A stretch of DNA of 64,000 nucleotides, taken from the NCBI RefSeq assembly GCF_014698015.1, contig NZ_JACXBS010000001.1, forward strand, positions 434,001-498,000. The letters are read 5' to 3'. Under the pieces are notes generated by a model. That model ran no database searches, was not told where the DNA came from, and saw only the letters and a program-made list of their open reading frames with translations. Every line of letters begins with the position of its first letter. Position 1 is the first letter of the stretch. Source of the stretch: Kocuria sp. cx-455 (lineage in GTDB: Bacteria > Actinomycetota > Actinomycetes > Actinomycetales > Micrococcaceae). The translations under genes were made by a program, and so were the position numbers. Positions 1 to 7,955 of this stretch are shown piece after piece.

Positions 1-2
1 CG

Positions 3-1043
3 GAAGTTCCCGGCTATGACCTGCTGGACTACGGCCAGGTCACGGCTGCGTACGAAGAGGTCATGGACCTGCGGGTGCCCGTTTCCGAGGACGCCGCCGA
101 CGGCGTATTGCGCACCGATGACGGTCGCACGGCGTACGCCTACACACCGTCCCTGGTGTACGACGAGCAGACGGACGCCATGGTTGCCAATGACGGGACC
201 GTGTACCCGAACAACGGAGAAGGCTCATTCGTCAGCCCCGCGGGTGAGGAACTGCGCCCCGGTTGGCGGGTTTTCGTGGGACTCCAGAATTTTGCGGCCA
301 TTTTCAATCCGGAGATCCTGGGCGGCCCGTTCGTGTCCGTCACTCTGTGGACCTTCGTGTTCGCCATCCTCTCCGTGGCTCTCACATTCTTCCTGGGTCT
401 CCTCTTGGCCATTCTGTTCAACGACAAGAACTTGAAGTTCCGCACCGTCTACCGGGCGATCATTTTCCTGCCCTACGCGTTTCCCGCGTTCCTGTCGATC
501 CTGATCTGGGCGGGACTGCTCAACGCGGACTTCGGGTACATCAACCAGGTGCTCCTGGGTGGCGCAAACATCCCCTGGTTGGACAACCCTTGGCTGGCCA
601 GGGCCTCGTTGCTGATGGTGAACCTGTGGCTGGGCTTCCCCTACATGTTCCTGGTGACCACGGGTGCCCTGCAGTCCATCCCGTCCGAGCTGTACGAATC
701 GGCGGAAATGGACGGCGCGGGTGCTGCGCAGAGGTTCCGTTCGATCACCCTGCCGATGCTCATGGTGGCCGTTGGTCCTTTGCTGATCGCCTCGTTCGCC
801 ATGAACTTCAACAACTTCAACGTCATTTACCTGTTGACCGGTGGCGGGCCGCAGAATCTGGAATCCACCACTGGTGTGGGTGCCACGGACATCTTGATTT
901 CTTTCGTGTACAAGATCGCCTTTGCGGGCGGTACTAATGATTACGGCGTGGCTTCCGCGCTGTCCATCCTCATCTTCATCATGGTCGCGTTGGTCTCGGC
1001 ACTGACGTTCCGCCGCAGCAAGGCTTTCGAGGAGATCAACTGA
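3..1043 (+). CDS. malF: Maltose-type ABC sugar transporter permease (MalF family), 5' end outside window
   Basis: One of two inner-membrane permease subunits of a carbohydrate ABC importer. The frame is open to the left edge, so the N-terminus lies outside; about 346 residues are visible. The first ~80 residues are hydrophilic and fit the extracytoplasmic loop typical of MalF. About six hydrophobic segments follow. The cytoplasmic EAA loop (ESAEMDGAGA, near nucleotides 690-720), which docks on the ATPase, is present. The partner permease starts two bases after the stop, so the two are co-transcribed. The binding protein is presumably upstream; no ATPase gene is adjacent. The substrate (maltose or maltodextrin) is inferred from family resemblance only. 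Confidence 0.9.
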   Translation, partial: EVPGYDLLDYGQVTAAYEEVMDLRVPVSEDAADGVLRTDDGRTAYAYTPSLVYDEQTDAMVANDGTVYPNNGEGSFVSPAGEELRPGWRVFVGLQNFAAIFNPEILGGPFVSVTLWTFVFAILSVALTFFLGLLLAILFNDKNLKFRTVYRAIIFLPYAFPAFLSILIWAGLLNADFGYINQVLLGGANIPWLDNPWLARASLLMVNLWLGFPYMFLVTTGALQSIPSELYESAEMDGAGAAQRFRSITLPMLMVAVGPLLIASFAMNFNNFNVIYLLTGGGPQNLESTTGVGATDILISFVYKIAFAGGTNDYGVASALSILIFIMVALVSALTFRRSKAFEEIN

Positions 1044-1044
1044 C

Positions 1045-1959
1045 ATGTCTACTTCAACCACCTCGACCGTCAAGAACGATCGGCCCGGTTCCCGCTCGCG
1101 GCTCAGCGCCGGACAGCGTTTTGCCCGCAGGGGATGGAAACACATTGCCGCGGTCGTGGCCTGTGTTTTTGCATTGTTCCCGCTGATTTATGCGTTTTCG
1201 GCGTCCTTGTCGCCTACCGGTTCGCTGTTGGGCTCCAATGATCTCTTCGCGGAGGTGACCGGCGCAAATTACCAGAACCTGCTCACCGATCCGCAGAACC
1301 CGTTCATGACGTGGTTCGGGAACTCCATGTTCATTTCCATCACCACCGCGGTGGGGGCGGTGCTGATGGGGGCAGCCGCAGCTTACGCATTCTCACGGTT
1401 CCGCTTCAAGTTCCGTGGGGGCGGGCTGATGTCCCTGCTGATCATCCAGATGTTCCCGCAGTTGTTGGCGTTCGTGGCGATCTTCCTCCTGCTCTTCAGC
1501 ATTTCCGAGGTTTACCCGTTCCTTGGCCTGAACTCACGGCTGGGTCTGGTCGCGGTCTACCTGGGGGGCGCATTGGGTGCCAATACGTTCCTGATGTACG
1601 GGTTCTTCAACACGATTCCCCGGGACCTGGACGAGGCCGCCACCCTGGACGGCGCTTCGCACTCCCAGATCTACTGGACGATCATCCTTCCCCTGGTTAC
1701 ACCCATCTTGGTGGTCGTGGGCATGCTTTCATTCATTGCGTCCTTCTCCGACTTCCTGCTGGCGCAGATCGTGCTGCAGGACCCCGAGAAGTACACCCTG
1801 GCCGTGGGGCTGTACCAGTTCGTGTCCGTACAGTTCGGCGAGAATTGGGGCGTGTTCACCGCCGGTGCCATCCTGTCGGCAATCCCCGTGGTGCTTCTGT
1901 TCTTGCTGCTGCAGCGTTATATCGTCTCGGGTCTCACCGGCGGCGCTGTGAAGGGCTAA
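1045..1959 (+). CDS. malG: Maltose-type ABC sugar transporter permease (MalG family)
   Basis: Second permease subunit of the carbohydrate importer, 304 residues, a usual MalG length. It has a short basic cytoplasmic N-terminus, a first membrane segment around residues 35-55, five further hydrophobic segments, and an EAA loop reading EAATLDGASHSQIYWTIILP. The ATG follows the TGA of the upstream permease by one base, which implies translational coupling. The protein ends GGAVKG, a C-terminus common in this family. No gene for the same system follows; the next feature is a tRNA, so this is the last gene of the operon. The sugar transported cannot be fixed from sequence alone. Confidence 0.93.
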   Translation: MSTSTTSTVKNDRPGSRSRLSAGQRFARRGWKHIAAVVACVFALFPLIYAFSASLSPTGSLLGSNDLFAEVTGANYQNLLTDPQNPFMTWFGNSMFISITTAVGAVLMGAAAAYAFSRFRFKFRGGGLMSLLIIQMFPQLLAFVAIFLLLFSISEVYPFLGLNSRLGLVAVYLGGALGANTFLMYGFFNTIPRDLDEAATLDGASHSQIYWTIILPLVTPILVVVGMLSFIASFSDFLLAQIVLQDPEKYTLAVGLYQFVSVQFGENWGVFTAGAILSAIPVVLLFLLLQRYIVSGLTGGAVKG

Positions 1960-2086
1960 CGTTCGGTAGGACGACGCCGTTCGGCTCGGATCCTGCCGCT
2001 GGTTTACTCTCGATTCGCATCAGGGGTTCGAGTTCCGCTATGCTGAATGCCGCACGTTGCCCACGCGTTGGGGAATGTGCACGCCT

Positions 2087-2171
2087 GGAGGATTCGCCTA
2101 GCGGCCTATGGCGCACGCCTGGAACGCGTGTTGGGTTAACGCCCTCGGGGGTTCAAATCCCCCATCCTCCG
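2087..2171 (+). tRNA. tRNA-Ser (anticodon GGA)
   Basis: A cloverleaf can be drawn by eye. The acceptor stem is GGAGGAT with ATCCTCC, discriminator G at 2171. The anticodon stem CACGC/GCGTG (2114-2118 and 2126-2130) encloses the loop CTGGAAC with GGA at 2121-2123. A long variable arm follows, as expected for serine, and the T loop GTTCAAATC is normal. The 3' CCA is not encoded (CGT follows the discriminator), unlike the other two tRNAs in the window. Confidence 0.95.
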
Positions 2172-2178
2172 CGTTGTG

Positions 2179-2222
2179 AAGTAGCCCCTGACCAGTGGGA
2201 ACACCGGTCAGGGGCTACTTTT
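2179..2222 (+). terminator. Rho-independent terminator after tRNA-Ser
   Basis: A perfect 15-bp stem, AAGTAGCCCCTGACC (2179-2193) with its complement at 2206-2220, has a 12-base loop and runs into TTTT. It sits eight bases after the tRNA and ends that transcript. Confidence 0.9.
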
Positions 2223-2278
2223 ATGCTCGCACGTCCAGCACCGTCATGGACGCCAAGCTGCGGCTGCGGACGAAACCG

Positions 2279-2671
2279 TTATCGCTTCTTGGGTGTGAAC
2301 GATGTCGTGCACTTCCAGGTGGTGTTGCCCTGCTTCGCTGAGACCTCCACGACCACCTTACGGCCGGGTGTGGCGCCGGCAATGGGGTATTTGACCGACG
2401 CGGTGCCCTTGGTGGAGGCGGTCGCGTACTTGGTGTTCGTGGTGGTTTTGTACTTCGCCTTGGTGGTGACCTTGGAGCGTGCGCCCACTTTGGACACGTT
2501 CACATACGTGTTGGTGTACTGGCGCGGTTGTGTGACGGACATGGTGGCCTTGCACGGCTTCACCACGGCGGCTTGGGCGGGGGCGGCACCCACGGCAACG
2601 GTGCCGGAGGCCAAGAACAAGGCAATGAGTCCGGTCGTCACGGAACGACGGAAGGAAGATGCGGCAATCAT
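2279..2671 (-). CDS. Small secreted basic protein of unknown function
   Basis: A 130-residue protein with a clear Sec signal peptide (basic SSFRR, hydrophobic core, AQA-A cleavage site near residue 34). The mature part is rich in Thr, Lys, Val and Tyr, has two cysteines that could form one disulfide, and looks like a small all-beta domain. I chose the ATG at 2671 because AAAGGA lies just upstream; an in-frame start 60 bases earlier would put a polar stretch before the signal peptide. It is transcribed alone, opposite to the tRNA. I recognise no enzymatic motif. An extracellular or wall-associated role is inferred from the signal peptide only. Confidence 0.75.
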   Translation of the reverse strand: MIAASSFRRSVTTGLIALFLASGTVAVGAAPAQAAVVKPCKATMSVTQPRQYTNTYVNVSKVGARSKVTTKAKYKTTTNTKYATASTKGTASVKYPIAGATPGRKVVVEVSAKQGNTTWKCTTSFTPKKR

Positions 2672-2908
2672 GCGCGGATCCTTTGTTATGGGCGATAACT
2701 CCTCGATCCCAGAACCAAGGTTCCGCGTCACGACGGCCCAGCCAGGCCGTGAGTTCCTCGCCGATCAGGGGGATGCTTACATCATAAGGACACTCGTGAC
2801 CCGCAAGTAACTATTGTCACAAAATGACGCGGTTAATTGTCGTGTCGACGCAACTACCGGTTTATCAGAAGACGTTGCCAGCAGACCGATGGAGGACTCG
2901 GGTGCGCT

Positions 2909-3202
2909 TCAGAGTTCAAGTACCCGCGCGTGGATCACCGAGCGGTGATGGAGTGCGGTGCGCAGGGCGCGGTGGACTCCGTCCTCAAGGTAAAGCGTGC
3001 CGTTCCAGGAGACGACATGCGGGAAGAGGTCGCCGAAAAATGTGGAGTCGGCGTCCAGGAGCTTGGACAGGTCCAGCATGGACTGAGTGGTGACCAGATC
3101 GGTCAACCGCACTTGCTTGGGTGGGATCTTTGACCAGTCAGCGGGTGTGACCAGGCCGTGTTCGGGATAGGGGCGTGAATCACCCACGGCCTTGAAAATC
3201 AT
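2909..3202 (-). CDS. Small conserved actinobacterial protein, ParB-like fold suspected
   Basis: 97 residues, no signal peptide or membrane segment. The C-terminal half contains LYLEDGVHRALRTALHHR, which resembles the active-site region of ParB/Srx-like domains (a D-G-x-H-R core). The N-terminal half, with IPPKQVRLTDL, also recalls ParB-like proteins. From memory, similar short proteins are widespread in Micrococcales with unknown function. The ATG at 3202 is the only good start. The gene stands alone, between a secreted protein and a TetR regulator transcribed the same way. Whether it binds nucleotide or DNA is unknown; the ParB comparison is a weak motif-level inference. Confidence 0.7.
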   Translation of the reverse strand: MIFKAVGDSRPYPEHGLVTPADWSKIPPKQVRLTDLVTTQSMLDLSKLLDADSTFFGDLFPHVVSWNGTLYLEDGVHRALRTALHHRSVIHARVLEL

Positions 3203-3262
3203 GGGCTCAGCCTAATGTGTTGCACTCCCACGATTGTGCAGTGCTGTTCGTTGGAAGACGTG

Positions 3263-3928
3263 TTACGAAACCACGCTCAAAGCCGGCCGGGTCGAAGGCA
3301 GTTGAACGGGGCGGAAGTTTCGGTCGAACTGCGCGCCCAGACCGCGTTGGATGAACAGCACGGTGGCGTCCATCCGAGCATCCTGAGCACGCGTGCTTTC
3401 GGCTCCGTGACTGCGGTCCGCGGTGGATGCGAGTGAGCCGTGCACCAATTGCGTGAGCTGGGCCGGATCGGTGCGGGGAAGGTAACCCTCGGACATGGCG
3501 CGTTCCAGAATGCCCACCAGGACGCCTCGCAGCTTGCCCACATGCTTGCCGAGCTTGGCGAAATCTTCGGGCGCGAGCACGGTCTTCATGGCCTCCCCAG
3601 GGGGGAGGTGGCGGCGGCTCATGTCCTCGAGCTGCGCCCGCACGTAGGTTCCCAATTGGTCAATGGGGTTCTCGGTCTCCGCGAGGTCCCGCTCCAGGTC
3701 CGCCACGAACCGTTCGGTCTCATCCAGGGCGTAGGCGACCAGTAGTTCACCCATGTCCGCGAAGTAGTTGTAGACGGCCGTGCGCCCCACGCCCGCGGTC
3801 TTGGCCACCTGGGTCATCGTGAGGTCGGTGAGCCCCTGCGTGTAGAGAAGCTGCCCGAATGCGGTGAGAATGGCGCGCTGGGTGCGCTCGCGTTGGGCTG
3901 CGTTGCTGGAAGCTGAAATGCGGGGCAT
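3263..3928 (-). CDS. TetR-family transcriptional regulator
   Basis: 221 residues. The N-terminal helix-turn-helix is typical: residues ~15-60 read RAILTAFGQLLYTQGLTDLT, then a recognition region GVGRTAVYNYFADMGELL. The ligand-binding C-terminal half is not recognisable as any named subfamily. The ATG at 3928 is preceded by AAGGTG at good spacing. Upstream, at 3950-4000, are repeated GTCAGTA elements that may be its own operator. No target gene is divergent or adjacent in an obvious way, so the regulon is unknown; autoregulation is the most likely local role. Confidence 0.88.
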   Translation of the reverse strand: MPRISASSNAAQRERTQRAILTAFGQLLYTQGLTDLTMTQVAKTAGVGRTAVYNYFADMGELLVAYALDETERFVADLERDLAETENPIDQLGTYVRAQLEDMSRRHLPPGEAMKTVLAPEDFAKLGKHVGKLRGVLVGILERAMSEGYLPRTDPAQLTQLVHGSLASTADRSHGAESTRAQDARMDATVLFIQRGLGAQFDRNFRPVQLPSTRPALSVVS

Positions 3929-3949
3929 GTTGACACCTTATCTGATTCC

Positions 3950-4000
3950 GTCAGTAAATCCGGGGACGTGCTGACTGAGGCGGGTGACGTTCTGTCAGTA
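3950..4000. promoter_or_regulatory. Candidate TetR operator region
   Basis: GTCAGTA occurs at 3950-3956 and 3994-4000, 44 bases apart, about four helical turns. CTGACTGA, the opposite orientation of the same core, lies between them at 3971-3978. The cluster is immediately upstream of the TetR start, where autoregulatory operators usually sit. Inferred from position and repetition only. Confidence 0.45.
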
Positions 4001-4088
4001 CATTCAACGGCACGGGGTGGTAGATGTAATCCAGGCGCAGCGATCTCACCGAGACCTTTCAGGAAATGTCCCGCTCATGCCCCGGATA

Positions 4089-4145
4089 CGACGACGCCGC
4101 GCTCACCGGGCCCAGCGTGGGGAACCGGCGCGCGCGGCGTCGTCG
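4089..4145. repeat. Inverted pair of the ACGACGCCGC motif
   Basis: A perfect 14-bp stem: CGACGACGCCGCGC at 4089-4102 and its complement at 4132-4145, with a 29-base loop. It lies just beyond the stop of the kinase gene on the minus strand. It may act as a terminator hairpin, but there is no U tract. One of several such pairs in the window. Confidence 0.7.
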
Positions 4146-4155
4146 GGCGGGCAAC

Positions 4156-4983
4156 TCAGGATTCGGCGGCGAACCCGCCCTGCCACAGCGATTCGAACGG
4201 GAGGCGTGAATCGAGGCGGTGGCGAATACCGGCGGAGACGAAGGCCTTGGCCGTGCGCGCGGCGTCGATCTCGGGCGCACCCTTGGCCAGTTCGGCAGCC
4301 ACGGCGGCGGCCAATGAGCAGCCGGCTCCCGAAACCGGGATCTCGCCGACCTTGGGCTCGCTGAGCACCTCGAGCTCGGAGCCGTCATAGAAGACGTCCA
4401 CGGCGTCCGGACCGGACAGGCGTACCCCGCCCTTGGCCAGCACCGTGGCACCGGAGGAATCGTGGATGCGCTTGGCGGCTTCCTTGAGGTCCGCCACGTT
4501 GTCGATCGAGTCCATGCCCGACAGTGACAACGACTCGAAATGATTGGGCGTCACGAACGTGGCCAGCGGCAGCACTTCGGCCTTGAGGGCCTGGTCGGTG
4601 TCCAGGGCTGCGCCGGGCTCCTGGCCCTTACAGATCAGCACGGGATCCAGGACCAAGTGACGCGGCTTGAGGTCGGTCATGGCCTGGGCCACCGTGTGGA
4701 TCGTGGCGGGTGAACCCAGCATGCCGATCTTGACGGCGTCCAGGTCGTAGGCGGCGGAAATGGTCTGCAGCTGATGGGCCAGGGTCTCCTGGTCCACGGG
4801 AGTCAGGCGGTGGGCCCAGTCGTTCTCCGGGTCGAACGCCACAATGCAGGTCAATGCCAGGGAACCGAAAACCCCCAGCGACGTGAAGGTCTTGATATCC
4901 GCAAGCGCGCCGGCCCCGCCGGTGACTTCGGAACCGGCGATTGTCATGGCGACGGGAGGCTGCGGGCGGGAATTTTCAGTCAT
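4156..4983 (-). CDS. pdxK: Pyridoxine/hydroxymethylpyrimidine kinase of the ThiD2/PdxK type
   Basis: 275-residue ribokinase-fold kinase that phosphorylates vitamin B6 vitamers and possibly hydroxymethylpyrimidine. The N-terminal TIAGSEVTGGAGALADIKTF motif, the DPVLICKG segment and the GAGCSLAAAV anion-hole motif closely follow Bacillus subtilis PdxK, whose active-site cysteine in GAGC separates it from classical ThiD (GTGC). VAFDPENDW also matches that subfamily. The start at 4983 is supported by CAGGAG upstream; longer in-frame starts add about a hundred residues of unrelated translation. No other thiamine or B6 genes are nearby. Assignment to B6 over thiamine salvage rests on resemblance from memory. 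Confidence 0.85.
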   Translation of the reverse strand: MTENSRPQPPVAMTIAGSEVTGGAGALADIKTFTSLGVFGSLALTCIVAFDPENDWAHRLTPVDQETLAHQLQTISAAYDLDAVKIGMLGSPATIHTVAQAMTDLKPRHLVLDPVLICKGQEPGAALDTDQALKAEVLPLATFVTPNHFESLSLSGMDSIDNVADLKEAAKRIHDSSGATVLAKGGVRLSGPDAVDVFYDGSELEVLSEPKVGEIPVSGAGCSLAAAVAAELAKGAPEIDAARTAKAFVSAGIRHRLDSRLPFESLWQGGFAAES

Positions 4984-5113
4984 GGGGATATTGTGCTCCT
5001 GCAATCCCCGAGCTCGCGAATTCAACGCAACGGGCGTAACCATTACACTGATCCTCGACGCCGGGTGGCAGACGACGTCGCACCAGTTCCCTTGATTCCG
5101 TGGAGAGTTTGTC

Positions 5114-5860
5114 GTGCCCCATTCCGCCACCCCGCTCACCCGCGACGTTTCAGCCACCGCGGCACCGTCCGACGCCGCCGGCCCCGCCTTCGCGCGCCGC
5201 CCCCGCACGTACTTCGACCTGATTCTGGCCGCGTACTGCGTGATCCTGGTGCTCTCCAACATTGGCGCCACCAAGGGGGTGGAGTTCGGTCCGATCATCA
5301 CGGACGGCGGTTTCTTCCTGTTCCCTCTGGCCTACGTGCTGGGTGACGTGGTGTCCGAGGTGTACGGCTTCAGGGCCGCTCGGAAGGCCATCATTACGTC
5401 CTTCGTGTTCGGTGCGTTCTCCTCCGCGGTGTTCTGGATCGTGATCATCCTGCCGCCGGCGGAGTTCTACGAGAACCAGGGCGCGTTCGAGGCTGTGCTG
5501 GGGCCCGTTCCGCTGATCGTGGCCGGCTCGCTGCTCGGGTACCTGGTGGGTCAGCTACTCAACGCCTATGTCATGGTGAAGGTGAAGGCCAAGACCCAGG
5601 AAAAGCACCTGTGGGCGCGTCTCATCGGCTCCACCATGGTGGGCGAGCTGGTGGACACCGTCGTCTTCTGCTCGATTGCCGCACCCATCATCGGCGTCGA
5701 CTCGTGGTCCGGGTTCTTCAACTACGTGATTGTGGGATACGTGTACAAGTGTCTGGTCGAGGTGCTCATCATGCCACTGACCTACGCGGTGATCGGATGG
5801 ATCAAGCGCCGCGAGCCGAGCTACGGAACGGTTCAGGGCGGCGTCGAAACCCGCGCGTAG
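5114..5860 (+). CDS. Queuosine precursor transporter (QPTR/YhhQ family)
   Basis: 248-residue membrane protein with about six hydrophobic segments. Family hallmarks are FDLILAAYCVILVLSNIGATKGVEFG near the start, a DVVSEVYGF motif after the second segment, and a conserved MVGELVDTVVFC stretch. QPTR proteins import queuosine precursors such as preQ0, preQ1 or queuine. The GTG at 5114 is preceded by GGAGAG. It is divergent from pdxK and convergent with the MBL hydrolase. A tgt gene lies about 4 kb downstream, which fits a salvage role. I looked for a preQ1 riboswitch in the 130-base leader and saw none. Confidence 0.88.
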   Translation: MPHSATPLTRDVSATAAPSDAAGPAFARRPRTYFDLILAAYCVILVLSNIGATKGVEFGPIITDGGFFLFPLAYVLGDVVSEVYGFRAARKAIITSFVFGAFSSAVFWIVIILPPAEFYENQGAFEAVLGPVPLIVAGSLLGYLVGQLLNAYVMVKVKAKTQEKHLWARLIGSTMVGELVDTVVFCSIAAPIIGVDSWSGFFNYVIVGYVYKCLVEVLIMPLTYAVIGWIKRREPSYGTVQGGVETRA

Positions 5861-5906
5861 ATCGGCAGTTCTGACCGTGGGCCCGCGGCCGTGGCGCGTG
5901 GGCCGA

Positions 5907-6761
5907 CTAGTAGCCCAGATACGCCAGCTGCGCGGCAATCGAATGTTCGGCCGCGCGACGCACACCGTGCGGAACGTCCGTGTACACGGCATCTGTGATG
6001 GCCGACAGGCTGGCGTTGCCGCCCAGTTCATGGAGCACCGAGCGCACTTGGTCCAGCCGCTCCAGGCGGTGGTCCGTGAGCTCCTCACACACTTGCTGGA
6101 TGTCGTGAAGCGGGCCGGCGTGGGCGGGGAGCACCAGGGCTCCGGAGTAACGAGCCAACACGTCGAGGGAGCGCAAGTAGTCGCCCAGGGAACCATCCGG
6201 GTGGTCGATCATCGTGGAGCCGTGCCCCAGGATCGTGTCGCCGGTGATGATGGTCTCCGGTTCGTCATGCGGAATTCTGAAGCACACGGAATCCGATGTG
6301 TGACCGGGGGTTGCAATGACTTGGATTCGCATGCCCGCGGCCACGATCGTGTCGCCGTCACGCAGTGGTTCACCCTCACGGCAGTGTTCGGGAAGAACGG
6401 CGCGCACGGGGGCCCCGGTGAGCTCGCGCAATCGGTCGATGCCGTCCGTGTGGTCACCGTGCCGGTGGGTGATCAGAATCAACACCACGTTCCCGACATC
6501 CGCGATGGCCTGCAGATGCCCCGGATCCTCGGGGCCGGGATCAACCACCACCACGTCGCTACCGGGCCACGACCCTCTGCCCTGCGCGGAGGGATGAGCG
6601 CCGTAATGGGGATGCTCAGGGTCGGAGCCTCGTGCCGAAAGGATCCACGTGTTGGTCCCGTCCAACGTCATGGGCCCGGGGTTGGGTGCCAGGATCACCC
6701 CCGCGCACGCGCTGACCCGGCGAAGCTCGCCGGGGTGGGCGCGGGGTTCCTCCGGGTCCAT
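5907..6761 (-). CDS. MBL-fold metallo-hydrolase
   Basis: 284-residue metallo-beta-lactamase-fold hydrolase. The metal-binding motif THRHGDHTDG is present near residue 98, followed by ATPGHTSDS (third histidine), GDTILG (bridging Asp) and LPAHAGP (last histidine). The C-terminal ~60 residues form a helical extension similar to that of LACTB2-like hydrolases, which often act on nucleic acids or thioesters. The ATG overlaps the TAA of the upstream NylB-like gene by one base, so the two are translationally coupled. The substrate is unknown. Linkage to the ATP-grasp and NylB-like genes suggests a shared pathway; that is inference. Confidence 0.85.
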   Translation of the reverse strand: MDPEEPRAHPGELRRVSACAGVILAPNPGPMTLDGTNTWILSARGSDPEHPHYGAHPSAQGRGSWPGSDVVVVDPGPEDPGHLQAIADVGNVVLILITHRHGDHTDGIDRLRELTGAPVRAVLPEHCREGEPLRDGDTIVAAGMRIQVIATPGHTSDSVCFRIPHDEPETIITGDTILGHGSTMIDHPDGSLGDYLRSLDVLARYSGALVLPAHAGPLHDIQQVCEELTDHRLERLDQVRSVLHELGGNASLSAITDAVYTDVPHGVRRAAEHSIAAQLAYLGY

Positions 6762-7954
6762 TAGATGCGGTTTTCCTGGACGGCCGCGGCAATCGTGTCG
6801 AACGCGGTCAGGGTGGTCAGCAGCATCCACGCATCCTGTGGGACGGGCCAGCTGGACAGCTTGGTCGCCACCACACGGGCCGGCCGGTTGATGTAAATCA
6901 TCTGACCGTGGATACCCAGGGCCAGGATCACGTCACACCCTTCGCGGGGGATCCAGAACTGGTTGCGGTACATGCCCCCTGGCATGCGGGTGTCCGTGGG
7001 GGAATCAGCAAAGACCTGGCGGGAATCCGGGCCCCCGGCCATGGTGTCGTAGATCCATTCGGCGGGGGTCACGCGCGCGCCCGTCATGGAGACACCGTCA
7101 CCCAGGACCACGCGACCCACGCGGGCGATATCACGCAGCGAGGCGGAGATACCTCCATCGAACATGCCGGTGCCGGTGCTGTCCACCCCGATGTTGGCAT
7201 CTTCTTCTGCGCCGATGCGGCTCCACAACAATCGGGACATCAGCTGCTGCATCCGGGCGCCACCGGCGGCCTCGCACACCCAGCCGAGCACATCGGTTTC
7301 CGCGGAGCGATACTCGAAGGTTCCGCCGTGTTCGCGGACCTTCTTCAGGCCGAGCAGGAATTCGTACATGCTGCGCGGGCCCGGGTGGGTCCAGGGCTTC
7401 CAGCCGATGGCTTCCTCGAGCTGGCGCACCTCGGCGTCGGGGTCCGTGTACTCCTCGGAGAACCGGACACCGGTGCGCATGTCCAGCAGGTTGCGCACGG
7501 TCGCCCCGGCATAACCCGAATAGGCCAGCTGTGGCACGTAAGCGGTGACGGGCGCGTCCAGGTGCAGCAATCCAGAGCCCCACAGGGAGCCTGCAACCAA
7601 CGAGACCATGGACTTGCTCACGGACATCAGCAAATGCTTGGTGCCCGCAGCCATACCGCCGGGGTAATGCTCTGCAAGGATCTTGCCGTCGTGTTCGACC
7701 AGCCAGCCGTCCGTGTAGGTCCAGTCCATGACCTCGCCCACGGTGAGGAAACGGCCGTCCACCGTGACGAGGGGAAGGTTCTCCACCGCGGCGGGAGCAC
7801 TCTCGAACGGGGCAGCGGGCGCCGCAGCGCGTGAAATCGCGGCGGTGGGCAGAATGTCCGCAATGTGCTGGAAGGACCACGCGAGTTGCTCGGGGGTCTG
7901 CCAATTGTTGAGAGTGACTCCCATACCCGGGGAGCCGCTGGTCTCGCTGAGCAA
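6761..7954 (-). CDS. NylB-like serine hydrolase (class C beta-lactamase fold)
   Basis: 397 residues; strongly resembles 6-aminohexanoate-dimer hydrolase NylB of Arthrobacter along most of its length. With the TTG start at 7954, the SVSK box gives Ser111 and Lys114, and the tyrosine of YRSAETD is residue 215; NylB has Ser112, Lys115 and Tyr215. The mobile-loop tyrosine (NylB Tyr170) is Tyr169 here. HLLMSVSKS, RDIARVGR and GIHGQ are also shared. The TTG follows the TAG of the ATP-grasp gene by one base, with GAAGG just upstream; an ATG at 7924 is an alternative. No signal peptide, so cytoplasmic. The natural substrate is likely a small ester or amide, not necessarily nylon oligomer. Confidence 0.87.
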   Translation of the reverse strand: MLSETSGSPGMGVTLNNWQTPEQLAWSFQHIADILPTAAISRAAAPAAPFESAPAAVENLPLVTVDGRFLTVGEVMDWTYTDGWLVEHDGKILAEHYPGGMAAGTKHLLMSVSKSMVSLVAGSLWGSGLLHLDAPVTAYVPQLAYSGYAGATVRNLLDMRTGVRFSEEYTDPDAEVRQLEEAIGWKPWTHPGPRSMYEFLLGLKKVREHGGTFEYRSAETDVLGWVCEAAGGARMQQLMSRLLWSRIGAEEDANIGVDSTGTGMFDGGISASLRDIARVGRVVLGDGVSMTGARVTPAEWIYDTMAGGPDSRQVFADSPTDTRMPGGMYRNQFWIPREGCDVILALGIHGQMIYINRPARVVATKLSSWPVPQDAWMLLTTLTAFDTIAAAVQENRI

Positions 7955-7955
7955 C

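Noticed and set aside
2087-2222. Integration site at tRNA-Ser(GGA)
   Set aside because: The tRNA is followed directly by its terminator and housekeeping-type genes; no partial tRNA duplicate is seen.
1311-2810. 499-residue plus-strand open frame running through malG, tRNA-Ser and the secreted-protein gene
   Set aside because: It crosses a tRNA, a terminator and an oppositely oriented gene; no protein motif. A shadow frame.
4984-5113. Possible preQ1 riboswitch upstream of the queuosine precursor transporter
   Set aside because: The 130-base leader lacks the short A-rich pseudoknot tail and hairpin of preQ1-I, and no other queuosine riboswitch class could be matched by eye.
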